Shown here: piece after piece, positions 8,899 to 16,786 of the stretch
Position numbering within the stretch: position 1 is the stretch's first letter
Layout: every line of letters begins with the position of its first letter
Assembly: GCF_046530675.1 (NCBI RefSeq)
Contig: NZ_CP172558.1
Span: forward strand, 2,852,001 to 2,916,000
Length of the DNA stretch: 64,000 nt
From: Chitinibacter sp046530675
Lineage (GTDB): Bacteria; Pseudomonadota; Gammaproteobacteria; Burkholderiales; Chitinibacteraceae
Reading direction: 5' to 3'
Position numbers and translations under genes: made by a program
The notes under the pieces: generated by a model
The model's database searches: none
What the model was told of the DNA's origin: nothing
What the model saw: the letters and a program-made list of their open reading frames with translations, nothing else

Positions 8899-10134
8899 AT
8901 GTTTCAGCCCGAATTCAGCCTGCCCGTTTCAATTCCGCTGAGATTTTTCCGTACCGCGCCGCTCTGGCTGGCGCTGGCGGCGCTGCTCGCTTTGACGCTG
9001 AATGAGGGCGAATGGCAACAGCGTTTTGCTCCGGCCATGCTGGCGATCACGCATCTGCTGATGCTCGGCTTTGTCGGCAATATCATGCTGGGCGCGCTCT
9101 TGCAGGTCAGTGCCGTACTGGCTGGAGTGAGGATTTCGTACGCAGGAGCGATGGCATTGTGGCTGGCCTTGCAAAGTGGAACAGCGAGTCTGGCATTTGG
9201 GCTCTGGCAAATGCAGCCAGCACTGCTTGGACTAGCTGCGGCCTTCTTGCTATCCGGGTTGGCTGGACTGGCAATCTGGCTGCTGATCGCATTCTGGCGC
9301 GGCGGAACGCGTACGCCCTTGCGCTGGGCGGTTATCGGCCTGTTGCTAACCGTGATCAGCGGCGCCTTGCTGCTCGCCCTACTGGGCTTTGGCTGGGCAA
9401 GTCTGCCTCTTAATGACTTGCTACGCGCCCATATCGTGCTGGGCAGTATGGCCTGGGTGGTCGGGCTGATCATTGCAGTCGCTTTTACCGTCGTGCCGAT
9501 GTTTCTGGTCGCGCCAGCTTGGCCGCCTCGTCTGCATCAATCCTTGTCGATGATGCTGTTTGTGCTGGTCATCGCGACGATTGTGGATGCCAGATGGTTG
9601 GCTTTGCTGGCGATTCCGCTGCTCATCTGGCTGGGCGCATTGCTGAAACTGCTGGCAAAGAGCCAGCGCCGCGCCGATCCCGCGCGGTATTTGTGGGCTT
9701 GGGGTGGCTGCAATTTGCTGATTCCGGTGCTTCTGATGCCATGGCTGGATCTGCTTCCCGCAGCTGCTCCCATCCTGCTCGCCGGACATTTTTTATTCGC
9801 AGGCGTCATGCCTATCCTCACCGCAATGCTGGCTAAAATCATTCCGTTTCTGCTCTGGATGGATTTTCGCTTACAAGTCAAAAGCGGTGGCGGGCTGCGG
9901 CATATGGGGCAATTGTTTCCCGAGCGCTGGCTAAGATCGTTAAGCCACCTCATCATTTCAATGGGTATTGCCTTCTGGCCATTGTATTTATTTGCCTTCA
10001 AAGCAATACCCATCCTATTACTGATTTATTCAATGGCCATCACTTATTGCCTAATGCGCAGCATCCGCACCCAGCGGCAGGCCATTCAGAGTGCCGAGCA
10101 AAATCATTCCGTCCAAAATCATCCTGCCAGATAA
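8899..10134 (+). CDS. NnrS / haem-copper-oxidase-subunit-I-like membrane protein
   Basis: 411 residues from ATG 8899, which has AAGG upstream and directly follows the DUF2249 gene. About 11-12 hydrophobic segments. Conserved histidines sit in membrane helices in the patterns ITHLLMLGFVGNIMLGALLQV and AHIVLGSMAWVVGLIIAVAFTVVPMF, as in haem-binding proteins of nitric-oxide-related clusters. It probably binds haem and helps with nitrosative stress, but no substrate can be named. The last part of the gene contains a 49-bp element (9963-10011) encoding part of a membrane segment. Its stop overlaps the convergent M32 peptidase gene by 16 bp. Confidence 0.75.
   Translation: MFQPEFSLPVSIPLRFFRTAPLWLALAALLALTLNEGEWQQRFAPAMLAITHLLMLGFVGNIMLGALLQVSAVLAGVRISYAGAMALWLALQSGTASLAFGLWQMQPALLGLAAAFLLSGLAGLAIWLLIAFWRGGTRTPLRWAVIGLLLTVISGALLLALLGFGWASLPLNDLLRAHIVLGSMAWVVGLIIAVAFTVVPMFLVAPAWPPRLHQSLSMMLFVLVIATIVDARWLALLAIPLLIWLGALLKLLAKSQRRADPARYLWAWGGCNLLIPVLLMPWLDLLPAAAPILLAGHFLFAGVMPILTAMLAKIIPFLLWMDFRLQVKSGGGLRHMGQLFPERWLRSLSHLIISMGIAFWPLYLFAFKAIPILLLIYSMAITYCLMRSIRTQRQAIQSAEQNHSVQNHPAR
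9963..10011. repeat. 49-bp element within the NnrS-like gene
   Basis: GGGTATTGC at the left and GCAATACCC at the right form a perfect 9-bp terminal inverted repeat in exactly 49 bp. It is translated in frame as part of a hydrophobic segment (GIAFWPLYLFAFKAIP). The flanks read AT on both sides, a possible two-base duplication not seen at the other copies. Confidence 0.7.
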
Positions 10135-11603
10135 CGCTGCTCCAGATGCGCCCGGAAATGCGCCGGATTGAGCGCTTCACCGGTAGCACGGCGAATCAGC
10201 TCGCCCGTATCCCAGCGGCTGGCTTGAGTCCAGATGTGCCGATTGAGCCAGTCAAAAACGGGCGTCAGATCACCAGCAGCAATCCGCTGATCCAGATCGG
10301 AGTAAGCGGCTCGAATCGCGGCAAAATATTGCGCCGCGTACATCGCGCCCAAGGTATAGCTCGGGAAATAGCCGAAACTGCCATCAGTCCAGTGAATATC
10401 CTGCAGGCAGCCATTTTGGAAGTTGCCACGGGTATCGACGCCCAAATAAGCGTGCATTTTTTCATCCCATAAAGCCGGAATATCGTCGGCTTCGATTTCG
10501 CAGTCGATCAGCGCACGTTCGATTTCATAGCGCACAATCACATGCGCCGGATAAGTTAGCTCATCAGCGTCAACGCGAATGAAACCGGGACGAACGCGGG
10601 TGTAAATTCTGGCCAGATTGTCAGCGTCAAACGCGGCCTGCTCGCCCAGATGCTGTTGCACCAGAGGTTGAATCAAACGCAGAAAAGCCGGGCTGCGGCC
10701 GAGTTGCATTTCAAACGATAGACTCTGGCTTTCATGAATCGCCATCGAGCGCGCCCGACCGACCGGTAAATGCACTGTTTCACGCGGTAGATTTTGCTCG
10801 TAACGTGCGTGGCCGGTTTCATGCACGATGCCCATCATGCTTTGCGTGAAATCGTCTTCGGTGTAACGCGTCGTAATCCGCACATCCTCAGGCACGCCAC
10901 CGCAGAAGGGGTGATGCGAGACATCCAATCGACCCGCATTAAAATCAAAGCCGAGTTTCTCCATCACCGCCAAACCCAGCTCGCGCTGCGCGGCAATCGC
11001 AAACGGGCCTTGTGCGTCGATCACACTTTCTGCCGCCTGCTTGCGCATCGCCTGCTGAATCAATCCGGGCAGCCATTGCTTTACATCACTAAAAATGCGA
11101 TCCAGCTCGGCGCAAGTCATTCCCGGCTCGTATTTATTCATCAGCGCTTCGTACGGCGATAAACCGCTTCGTTGACTGAGCAACTGCGCTTCTTCGCGCG
11201 CCAAGCGCACCACTTCGCGGAAATTGGTCAGAAAACCTTGCCAATCATTATTCGCGCGTTGCGTGCGCCATTCGTGCGAGCAATGTGAGCCGGCCAGTGT
11301 TTTGGCCTCGACCAGACTGGCCGGCAATAGATTGGCCTGTTCCCACTGCCGCTTCATTTCGCGCAAATTGGCGCTTTCAAGTTCATTCAGCGTGTCGCTA
11401 CCCGCAGCTTCAATCGCGCTTGCCAGCGCGGGATCGGTCAACAAACCATGAATCAAGACGCCCAGTTCGGCCATTGCAGCCCCCCGTGCGTCATTACCCT
11501 TGGGCGGCATCATCGCCGCCTGATCCCACCCCGCCAGTGCTAGCAAATGCTCATAACGGTAAATTCGCGTAAATGTTGCTAATGCGGTTTGATAGGCGCT
11601 CAT
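10119..11603 (-). CDS. M32 family metallocarboxypeptidase (carboxypeptidase Taq)
   Basis: 494 residues from the ATG at 11603 (MSAYQTALATF), about the usual length of the family. Zinc motif HETGH is present in GIVHETGHARYEQ, and the downstream glutamate in AIHESQSLSFE. The family motifs HPFCGGVPEDVRITTRY and GYFPSYTLGAMYAAQ are also seen. It is a cytoplasmic enzyme that trims residues from peptide C-termini. It is transcribed alone, convergent with and overlapping the NnrS-like gene. The upstream extension to 11651 lacks family sequence and was not used. Confidence 0.93.
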   Translation of the reverse strand: MSAYQTALATFTRIYRYEHLLALAGWDQAAMMPPKGNDARGAAMAELGVLIHGLLTDPALASAIEAAGSDTLNELESANLREMKRQWEQANLLPASLVEAKTLAGSHCSHEWRTQRANNDWQGFLTNFREVVRLAREEAQLLSQRSGLSPYEALMNKYEPGMTCAELDRIFSDVKQWLPGLIQQAMRKQAAESVIDAQGPFAIAAQRELGLAVMEKLGFDFNAGRLDVSHHPFCGGVPEDVRITTRYTEDDFTQSMMGIVHETGHARYEQNLPRETVHLPVGRARSMAIHESQSLSFEMQLGRSPAFLRLIQPLVQQHLGEQAAFDADNLARIYTRVRPGFIRVDADELTYPAHVIVRYEIERALIDCEIEADDIPALWDEKMHAYLGVDTRGNFQNGCLQDIHWTDGSFGYFPSYTLGAMYAAQYFAAIRAAYSDLDQRIAAGDLTPVFDWLNRHIWTQASRWDTGELIRRATGEALNPAHFRAHLEQRYLAG

Positions 11604-11825
11604 CACAATACTCGGTGGCAAAACAATCATCATGCCAGCAAACGGCGGCATCCGGCGAGTCGGGCGCGCCGTTCTGGTGAATGGTGAAATACAACAAGCT
11701 GCTCATTAGCTTTAGCAGGTCGGCGAATTAAACTTACAATACGCTCGCCGCTGAGCCAGCGATGTGATTCTTGCAAGCCATCTCATCCTTGCTCGTGCAG
11801 ACAAATCCAATAAAAAGAGAACCTT

Positions 11826-13121
11826 ATGACCCAGCAAAACGCCGACGATGCGCTGCATCGGCCACTCAATCAAAATGATTACAAAACATTGTCTTTGTCC
11901 GCACTCGGCGGCGCGCTCGAATTTTACGATTTTGTGATTTATGTGTTTTTTGCCGCAGTATTAGGCCAATTGTTTTTCCCGGCCGACATGCCCGACTGGC
12001 TGCGCCAGCTGCAAACCTTCGGTATTTTCGCCGCCGGCTATCTCGCCCGCCCTTTGGGCGGCATCATCATTGCGCATTACGGCGACAAGCTGGGGCGCAA
12101 AAAAATGTTTACGCTGTCGATTTTCCTGATGGCGCTGCCAACTTTAGCCATGGGTCTATTGCCGACTTATGCCAGCATCGGCATTGCCGCGCCATTATTG
12201 CTGCTCTTGCTGCGCGTATTGCAAGGCGCGGCAATTGGCGGTGAAGTACCGGGCGCCTGGGTATTTGTTTCCGAGCACGTCCCCGGCAACAAGGTGGGTC
12301 TGGCCGTCGGTACGCTGACTGCAGGCCTGACATTCGGTATTTTGCTCGGCTCGCTCGCTGCGGTCGTCGTCAACAAACTCTACACACCAGCCGATATCCT
12401 CGCTTCGGCGTGGCGCTACCCCTTCATTCTGGGCGGCATCTTCGGCTTCTTCGCAGTCTATCTGCGCCGTTTTCTGGAAGAAACGCCGATTTTTCAGGAA
12501 TTGCACGCGCGCAAAGAGCTGGCTGACGGCTTGCCACTCAAACCGATTCTGCAACAGCATCTGGGCGCACTCGCAACCACTATGCTGCTGACCTGGGTAC
12601 TATCGGCGGCCATTGTCGTCGTGATTCTGTTTACGCCCACCTATTTGCAAAAAGTACATCACATCGCACCGATTCTGGCTTCCGAAGCCAATTCGCTGGC
12701 CATCGTTTCGCTGACGCTGGGATGCATTATTTTCGGTTGGGGGTGCGACCGTTTCGGCGCACGCAGCACCATGCTGATTGGTTTTGGTGGCCTGCTGCTG
12801 ACCAGCATGCTGTTCTATGGCCAGTTGCCCGGTACTCCCGAGAACCTGTTTTATACCTACACACTGGTCGGTTTCTTTGTCGGCGCGGTCTCCACCGTAC
12901 CCTTTGTCGCCGTTCGCGCCTTCCCCGCGGCAGTGCGCTTCTCGGGTCTGTCATTCTCGTACAACGTCGCCTACGCGATTTTCGGCGGGTTGACGCCTGT
13001 CGTACTGACCTGGTGGCTGACGAAAGACCTGCAAGCACCGGGACACTACGTCGCCGCGCTCGCAGTGCTGGGCATGCTGCTGGCTTTTACGCGTCATGCA
13101 GGCAACAAGCAGACCATCTAA
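11826..13121 (+). CDS. MFS transporter, metabolite:H+ symporter (MHS) family
   Basis: 431 residues with about 12 membrane segments, preceded by an AAAGAGAA ribosome site. ALGGALEFYDFVIYVFFAAVLGQLFFP and GYLARPLGGIIIAHYGDKLGRKKMF are typical of the ProP/ShiA/KgtP group. The loop between helices 2 and 3 has the GDKLGRKK signature. Substrates of the group include proline, betaine, citrate, oxoglutarate and shikimate; which applies here cannot be told. The gene stands alone and ends at a hairpin terminator shared with convergent guaA. Confidence 0.88.
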   Translation: MTQQNADDALHRPLNQNDYKTLSLSALGGALEFYDFVIYVFFAAVLGQLFFPADMPDWLRQLQTFGIFAAGYLARPLGGIIIAHYGDKLGRKKMFTLSIFLMALPTLAMGLLPTYASIGIAAPLLLLLLRVLQGAAIGGEVPGAWVFVSEHVPGNKVGLAVGTLTAGLTFGILLGSLAAVVVNKLYTPADILASAWRYPFILGGIFGFFAVYLRRFLEETPIFQELHARKELADGLPLKPILQQHLGALATTMLLTWVLSAAIVVVILFTPTYLQKVHHIAPILASEANSLAIVSLTLGCIIFGWGCDRFGARSTMLIGFGGLLLTSMLFYGQLPGTPENLFYTYTLVGFFVGAVSTVPFVAVRAFPAAVRFSGLSFSYNVAYAIFGGLTPVVLTWWLTKDLQAPGHYVAALAVLGMLLAFTRHAGNKQTI

Positions 13122-13140
13122 GCTAATCGAAAACCAATAA

Positions 13141-13167
13141 AAAGCCCTGTTTTATAACAGGGCTTTT
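13141..13167. terminator. Bidirectional terminator between MHS transporter and guaA
   Basis: AAAGCCCTGTTTTATAACAG continues into GGGCTTT, a 10-bp stem with a T-rich loop and A/T tracts on both sides. It lies between two convergent genes. Confidence 0.85.
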
Positions 13168-13187
13168 ATCTTCCTAATTTCTAACAA

Positions 13188-14774
13188 TTATTCCCACTCG
13201 ATGGTTGCCGGTGGTTTGCCGCTCACGTCATACACAACGCGGTTAATACCACGTACTTCGTTGATGATGCGGTTGGAGACTTTGCCAAGCAATTCGTACG
13301 GCAATTCGGCCCATTTGGCGGTCATAAAGTCGCTGGTCACGACAGCGCGCAGAGCAACTACGTAATCGTAAGTGCGGCCATCGCCCATTACGCCGACCGA
13401 TTTGACTGGCAGGAAAACGACAAAGGCTTGGCTGGTCAATTCGTACCAGGTTTTGCCGCTCTTTTCATCGACCGCAGCGCGCAATTCTTCGATAAAGATC
13501 GCGTCGGCACGTTTCAGCAATTCACAATATTCCTGCTTTACTTCGCCCAGGATACGCACGCCCAGACCTGGGCCTGGGAATGGATGACGATAAACCAGTT
13601 GTGGCGCCAAGCCCAATGCCACTCCCAATTCGCGCACTTCATCTTTGAACAATTCGCGCAATGGCTCGAGCAAGCTCAATTTCATTGTTTCTGGCAAACC
13701 GCCCACATTGTGGTGGCTCTTGATCGCGTGCGCTTTGCCGGTTTTGGCACCCGCAGACTCGATCACATCCGGATAAATCGTGCCTTGTGCCAGCCATTTT
13801 GCGCTCGGCAATTTGGCTGATTCAGCTTGGAATACTTCAACGAATTCGCGGCCGATGATTTTGCGTTTGGCTTCCGGATCAGTCACACCAGCCAAGTGGC
13901 CCATAAACTGTGCCGTCGCATCCACATGGATCACACGAACGCCCAGATGCTCGGCGAAGGTTTCCATCACTTGCTTGCCTTCATTCAGGCGCAGCAAGCC
14001 GTTATCAACAAACACGCAGGTCAGTTGATCGCCAATCGCGCGATGAATCAGCGCGGCAGCCACCGATGAATCCACGCCGCCCGACAGCCCCAGAATCACT
14101 TCGTCAGAACCAACCTGCTCGCGGATTTTCGCAACGGCTTGCTCGATGTAGTTAGGCATCGTCCAGCTTGGCGTTGAGCCGCAAATATCGAGCACGAAAT
14201 GATTGATCATTTCGCGACCCTTGATCGTGTGGGTGACTTCTGGGTGATATTGCACGGCGTAGAAATTACGCGTGGTATCGGCCATCGCCGCGATCGGGCA
14301 TGACGTGTTGCTGGCGATGACTTCAAAGCCCGCGGGCATGGCAGTCACTTTGTCGCCGTGGCTCATCCACACTTCAAGGCAAACCTTCGCCAATTCACCT
14401 TCGCCGTGAACGCGGTCAGACAGGCCTTTGAACAGTGGGTTGGTGTTATTTACTTCAATTTCGGCAAAGCCGAATTCGCGTACATGCCCTGCTTCGACCT
14501 TACCGCCCAAGCTTTGCGCCATAAACTGCATGCCGTAGCAAATACCCATCACCGGAATACCCAGCTCGAACAGTTTCGGATCAGCTTGGTAATCAGACTC
14601 GTAAACTGAATTGGGGCCACCAGACAGGATGATCCCTTTCGGATTGAAAGCCTTGATCGCGTCAAGCGACATATCGAACGGATGCAGCTCACAATAAACG
14701 TGCGCTTCACGAACGCGACGGGCGATCAGCTGCGTCACTTGCGAGCCGAAGTCAAGAATCAGAATCTTATCCAT
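13188..14774 (-). CDS. guaA: GMP synthase (glutamine-hydrolysing)
   Basis: 528 residues, slightly above the usual 511-525. The N-terminal class I amidotransferase has GGPNSVYE, nucleophile Cys in MGICYGMQFMAQ (residue about 79) and the His of QYHPEVTHT. The central ATP-pyrophosphatase has the P-loop LSGGVDSSVAAAL, and the C-terminal dimerisation domain ends in GKPPATIEWE. It converts XMP, ATP and glutamine to GMP. guaB is not adjacent in this window. Confidence 0.98.
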   Translation of the reverse strand: MDKILILDFGSQVTQLIARRVREAHVYCELHPFDMSLDAIKAFNPKGIILSGGPNSVYESDYQADPKLFELGIPVMGICYGMQFMAQSLGGKVEAGHVREFGFAEIEVNNTNPLFKGLSDRVHGEGELAKVCLEVWMSHGDKVTAMPAGFEVIASNTSCPIAAMADTTRNFYAVQYHPEVTHTIKGREMINHFVLDICGSTPSWTMPNYIEQAVAKIREQVGSDEVILGLSGGVDSSVAAALIHRAIGDQLTCVFVDNGLLRLNEGKQVMETFAEHLGVRVIHVDATAQFMGHLAGVTDPEAKRKIIGREFVEVFQAESAKLPSAKWLAQGTIYPDVIESAGAKTGKAHAIKSHHNVGGLPETMKLSLLEPLRELFKDEVRELGVALGLAPQLVYRHPFPGPGLGVRILGEVKQEYCELLKRADAIFIEELRAAVDEKSGKTWYELTSQAFVVFLPVKSVGVMGDGRTYDYVVALRAVVTSDFMTAKWAELPYELLGKVSNRIINEVRGINRVVYDVSGKPPATIEWE

Positions 14775-14881
14775 ACCGTAATAATCCAGTGGTGGGCGGT
14801 AAAACGCGGCATTTTACCGCGCTATTGAAAATGAGGCGAGTTACTTGCAAACCTGCCGTGGGCTCAACCCCAAAGCAACAG

Positions 14882-14930
14882 GGGTATACCACTACAGGTC
14901 AATGCTAAATCAAGCCGCATCAACATACCC
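14882..14930. repeat. 49-bp element downstream of dacB
   Basis: GGGTATACC at the left and ACATACCC at the right, exactly 49 bp. It ends nine bases before the dacB stop codon (14940), in the space between dacB and guaA. Confidence 0.75.
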
Positions 14931-14939
14931 ATGCCAGTA

Positions 14940-16355
14940 TTATTTCATCGTAATGCCACGCACCAATTCGTCCAGTGCGGATAAAGCTTTGGCCGCTTCG
15001 GGGTGATTGACAATAGCAACAAGCACCCAGTTTTTCCCCTGCCGGTCTTTGACATAGCCTGCCAGTGAACGCACATCGCGGAGTGCGCCAGTTTTCAGAT
15101 GAGCGACTCCTGTCGTTGCCGTGTCAGCGAGGCGTTTTTTCATCGTGCCGTCCAGCCCCGTCAATGGCAACGAGCTGATGTATTCGGCGGCATAGGGGCT
15201 TTGCCAGGTTTTGACCAGTAGCTCGGCCAGATGCCGTGCGCTGATTTGTTCCTTGCGCGAAAGGCCCGAGCCATTCTCCAGCACCAGCTCCGGCCAGTTA
15301 AAACCGGCCTTGCGCAGCGCAGCCTGAATGACTGTTGCTGCAGCATCATCAGTGGTCGGATTGGATTGACCCAGCTCTGCGCCCAGCGTCAGATAGAGCT
15401 GGCGCGCCATCAGATTGTTGCTGTATTTATTGATATCGCGAATCGTAGTCACCAGATCGGGCGAACGCGTGCTGACCAGTTTGATCGCGTCGACCGGCGT
15501 CACACCAGCAACGGCTTTGCCTGAACCTTTACCGCCATTTTGATACCACATCCACCAGAACAGCGCCGCAGTATAGGTACGCGGATTCAGCACCGGCACA
15601 TAGCGCTCGACTTTACAGCCGGCTGGCATTTCACCGGCGTATTGCAACACATATTCCGAACCGCTTTGCCCGGGGCGCTGCTGCACCCGACGCGCCCAGC
15701 TGGCACAACTGCCTTCACTCGCGATGGCCAATTGATTACTCAGCCGCACCTGGCTCAGTGGTGGCTCGGCCGTGATCACAACCCGTTCGCCCGTTGAATC
15801 GATCATGATTTTTTGCGTGCGAAAATTGCTGATCAAGGCATGCGGCTCGACCATAAATGCCCGTTCGGTGTCACCGTCATCGTCATATTCGGTGATGGCC
15901 GTGCTGCGTTTGAAGTACGAATCATCGAGCACCAGATCGCCCTGAATGTCGCTCACACCAGCGGCTTTCAATTCACGAATCCAGAGCCACATCCGTTCCA
16001 GCGTAATTTTGGGGTCGCCCTTGCCTTGCAGGTACAGATTGCCTTTCAATACGCCGTTCACCGGTTTCGCGTCTGCGAGCAAATCGGTTTGCCATTGCCA
16101 GCTTGGCCCCAATAAATGCAATCCAGCCCAGGTCGTAACAAGCTTCATCGTCGAGGCGGGCGAGCGAATCTGATCTGCCAGATGGTAAAGCGGCTTTTGT
16201 TCACTATCGAGCGAAACCAGTGCGACGCTAATGGCGTCCGCAGGTAAATTCGCCGTTTTCAACGCTTGCTCGACTTTGACTGGCAACGCCGCTTGCGCCA
16301 GCGAGGCTGCGAGCAAAGCGCCAGTGAGAGCAAGTATTCGATTGGTTTTCATCAT
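14940..16355 (-). CDS. dacB: D-alanyl-D-alanine carboxypeptidase/endopeptidase (PBP4, peptidase S13)
   Basis: 471 residues from the MMKTN start at 16355, with a signal peptide (ILALTGALLAASLAQAA). The three penicillin-binding motifs are present in order: STMK in SPASTMKLVTTW, SNN in INKYSNNLMARQ, and KTG in HLKTGALRDV. It is a periplasmic low-molecular-mass PBP that trims or cuts peptidoglycan cross-links. It lies 16 bp downstream of a small CCxxGC protein gene on the same strand, so the two are probably co-transcribed from a promoter facing away from dnaX. Confidence 0.93.
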   Translation of the reverse strand: MMKTNRILALTGALLAASLAQAALPVKVEQALKTANLPADAISVALVSLDSEQKPLYHLADQIRSPASTMKLVTTWAGLHLLGPSWQWQTDLLADAKPVNGVLKGNLYLQGKGDPKITLERMWLWIRELKAAGVSDIQGDLVLDDSYFKRSTAITEYDDDGDTERAFMVEPHALISNFRTQKIMIDSTGERVVITAEPPLSQVRLSNQLAIASEGSCASWARRVQQRPGQSGSEYVLQYAGEMPAGCKVERYVPVLNPRTYTAALFWWMWYQNGGKGSGKAVAGVTPVDAIKLVSTRSPDLVTTIRDINKYSNNLMARQLYLTLGAELGQSNPTTDDAAATVIQAALRKAGFNWPELVLENGSGLSRKEQISARHLAELLVKTWQSPYAAEYISSLPLTGLDGTMKKRLADTATTGVAHLKTGALRDVRSLAGYVKDRQGKNWVLVAIVNHPEAAKALSALDELVRGITMK

Positions 16356-16371
16356 CAAACATGGATTGAAT

Positions 16372-16602
16372 TCAGGCACTGCTTTTCCCCGTTTGTCTTG
16401 CTTTCCAGGCCAGATGTGCCACCCGGTAAGCATTTAATTGTTCGGCATACAAATCAAAAATGCAGGGCTCGCAACCACTATTGCAACACTCTTCCAACGC
16501 CGGTTCATACGGCGCCTGTGGTTCTGGATCATCGTTCAGCTCAACCTCAGCAACAGTCGGCTCAGGCAATTGTGCAGCGGGTAAATCGTTGTTTATATTC
16601 AT
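16372..16602 (-). CDS. Small oxidoreductase-like (CCxxGCxxC) protein
   Basis: 76 residues. An acidic, proline-rich N-terminus (residues 1-35) is followed by ALEECCNSGCEPCIFDLYAEQLNAY, which matches the oxidoreductase-like N-terminal family motif (CCxSGCxxCVWDxYxxEL). The clustered cysteines suggest metal or redox binding. The function is unknown; similar short proteins are common in betaproteobacteria. It precedes dacB and is divergent from dnaX. Confidence 0.75.
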   Translation of the reverse strand: MNINNDLPAAQLPEPTVAEVELNDDPEPQAPYEPALEECCNSGCEPCIFDLYAEQLNAYRVAHLAWKARQTGKSSA

Positions 16603-16654
16603 GTCAAACTACCTATATCAGGCGCTAAGTATTAAACCAAAAATTCTCACTCTT

Positions 16655-16703
16655 CGTAACTTCGCCTCGCCGTACTGCTGTGCTGTCTGCGGCTTTGCGC
16701 CTT
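16655..16703. repeat. GTAC-type repeat in the dacB-side/dnaX intergenic region
   Basis: About 45 bp beginning GTAACTTCGCCTCGCCGTAC and ending in GCGGCTTTGCGCC. Read as the reverse complement, the repeat at 540-660 gives a closely similar series (TTACCTCGCC, GCCGTACTGC, CTTCGGCTTTG). It lies in the roughly 180-bp space between two divergent genes, where promoters must also be. Confidence 0.5.
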
Positions 16704-16786
16704 GCGTGACGGGATGGCCTTGGGCCAACACTTTTGACCACCTACTTAGTGCCTCAGAGCAATTGTGAATCTGTTAGAATCGCGCC

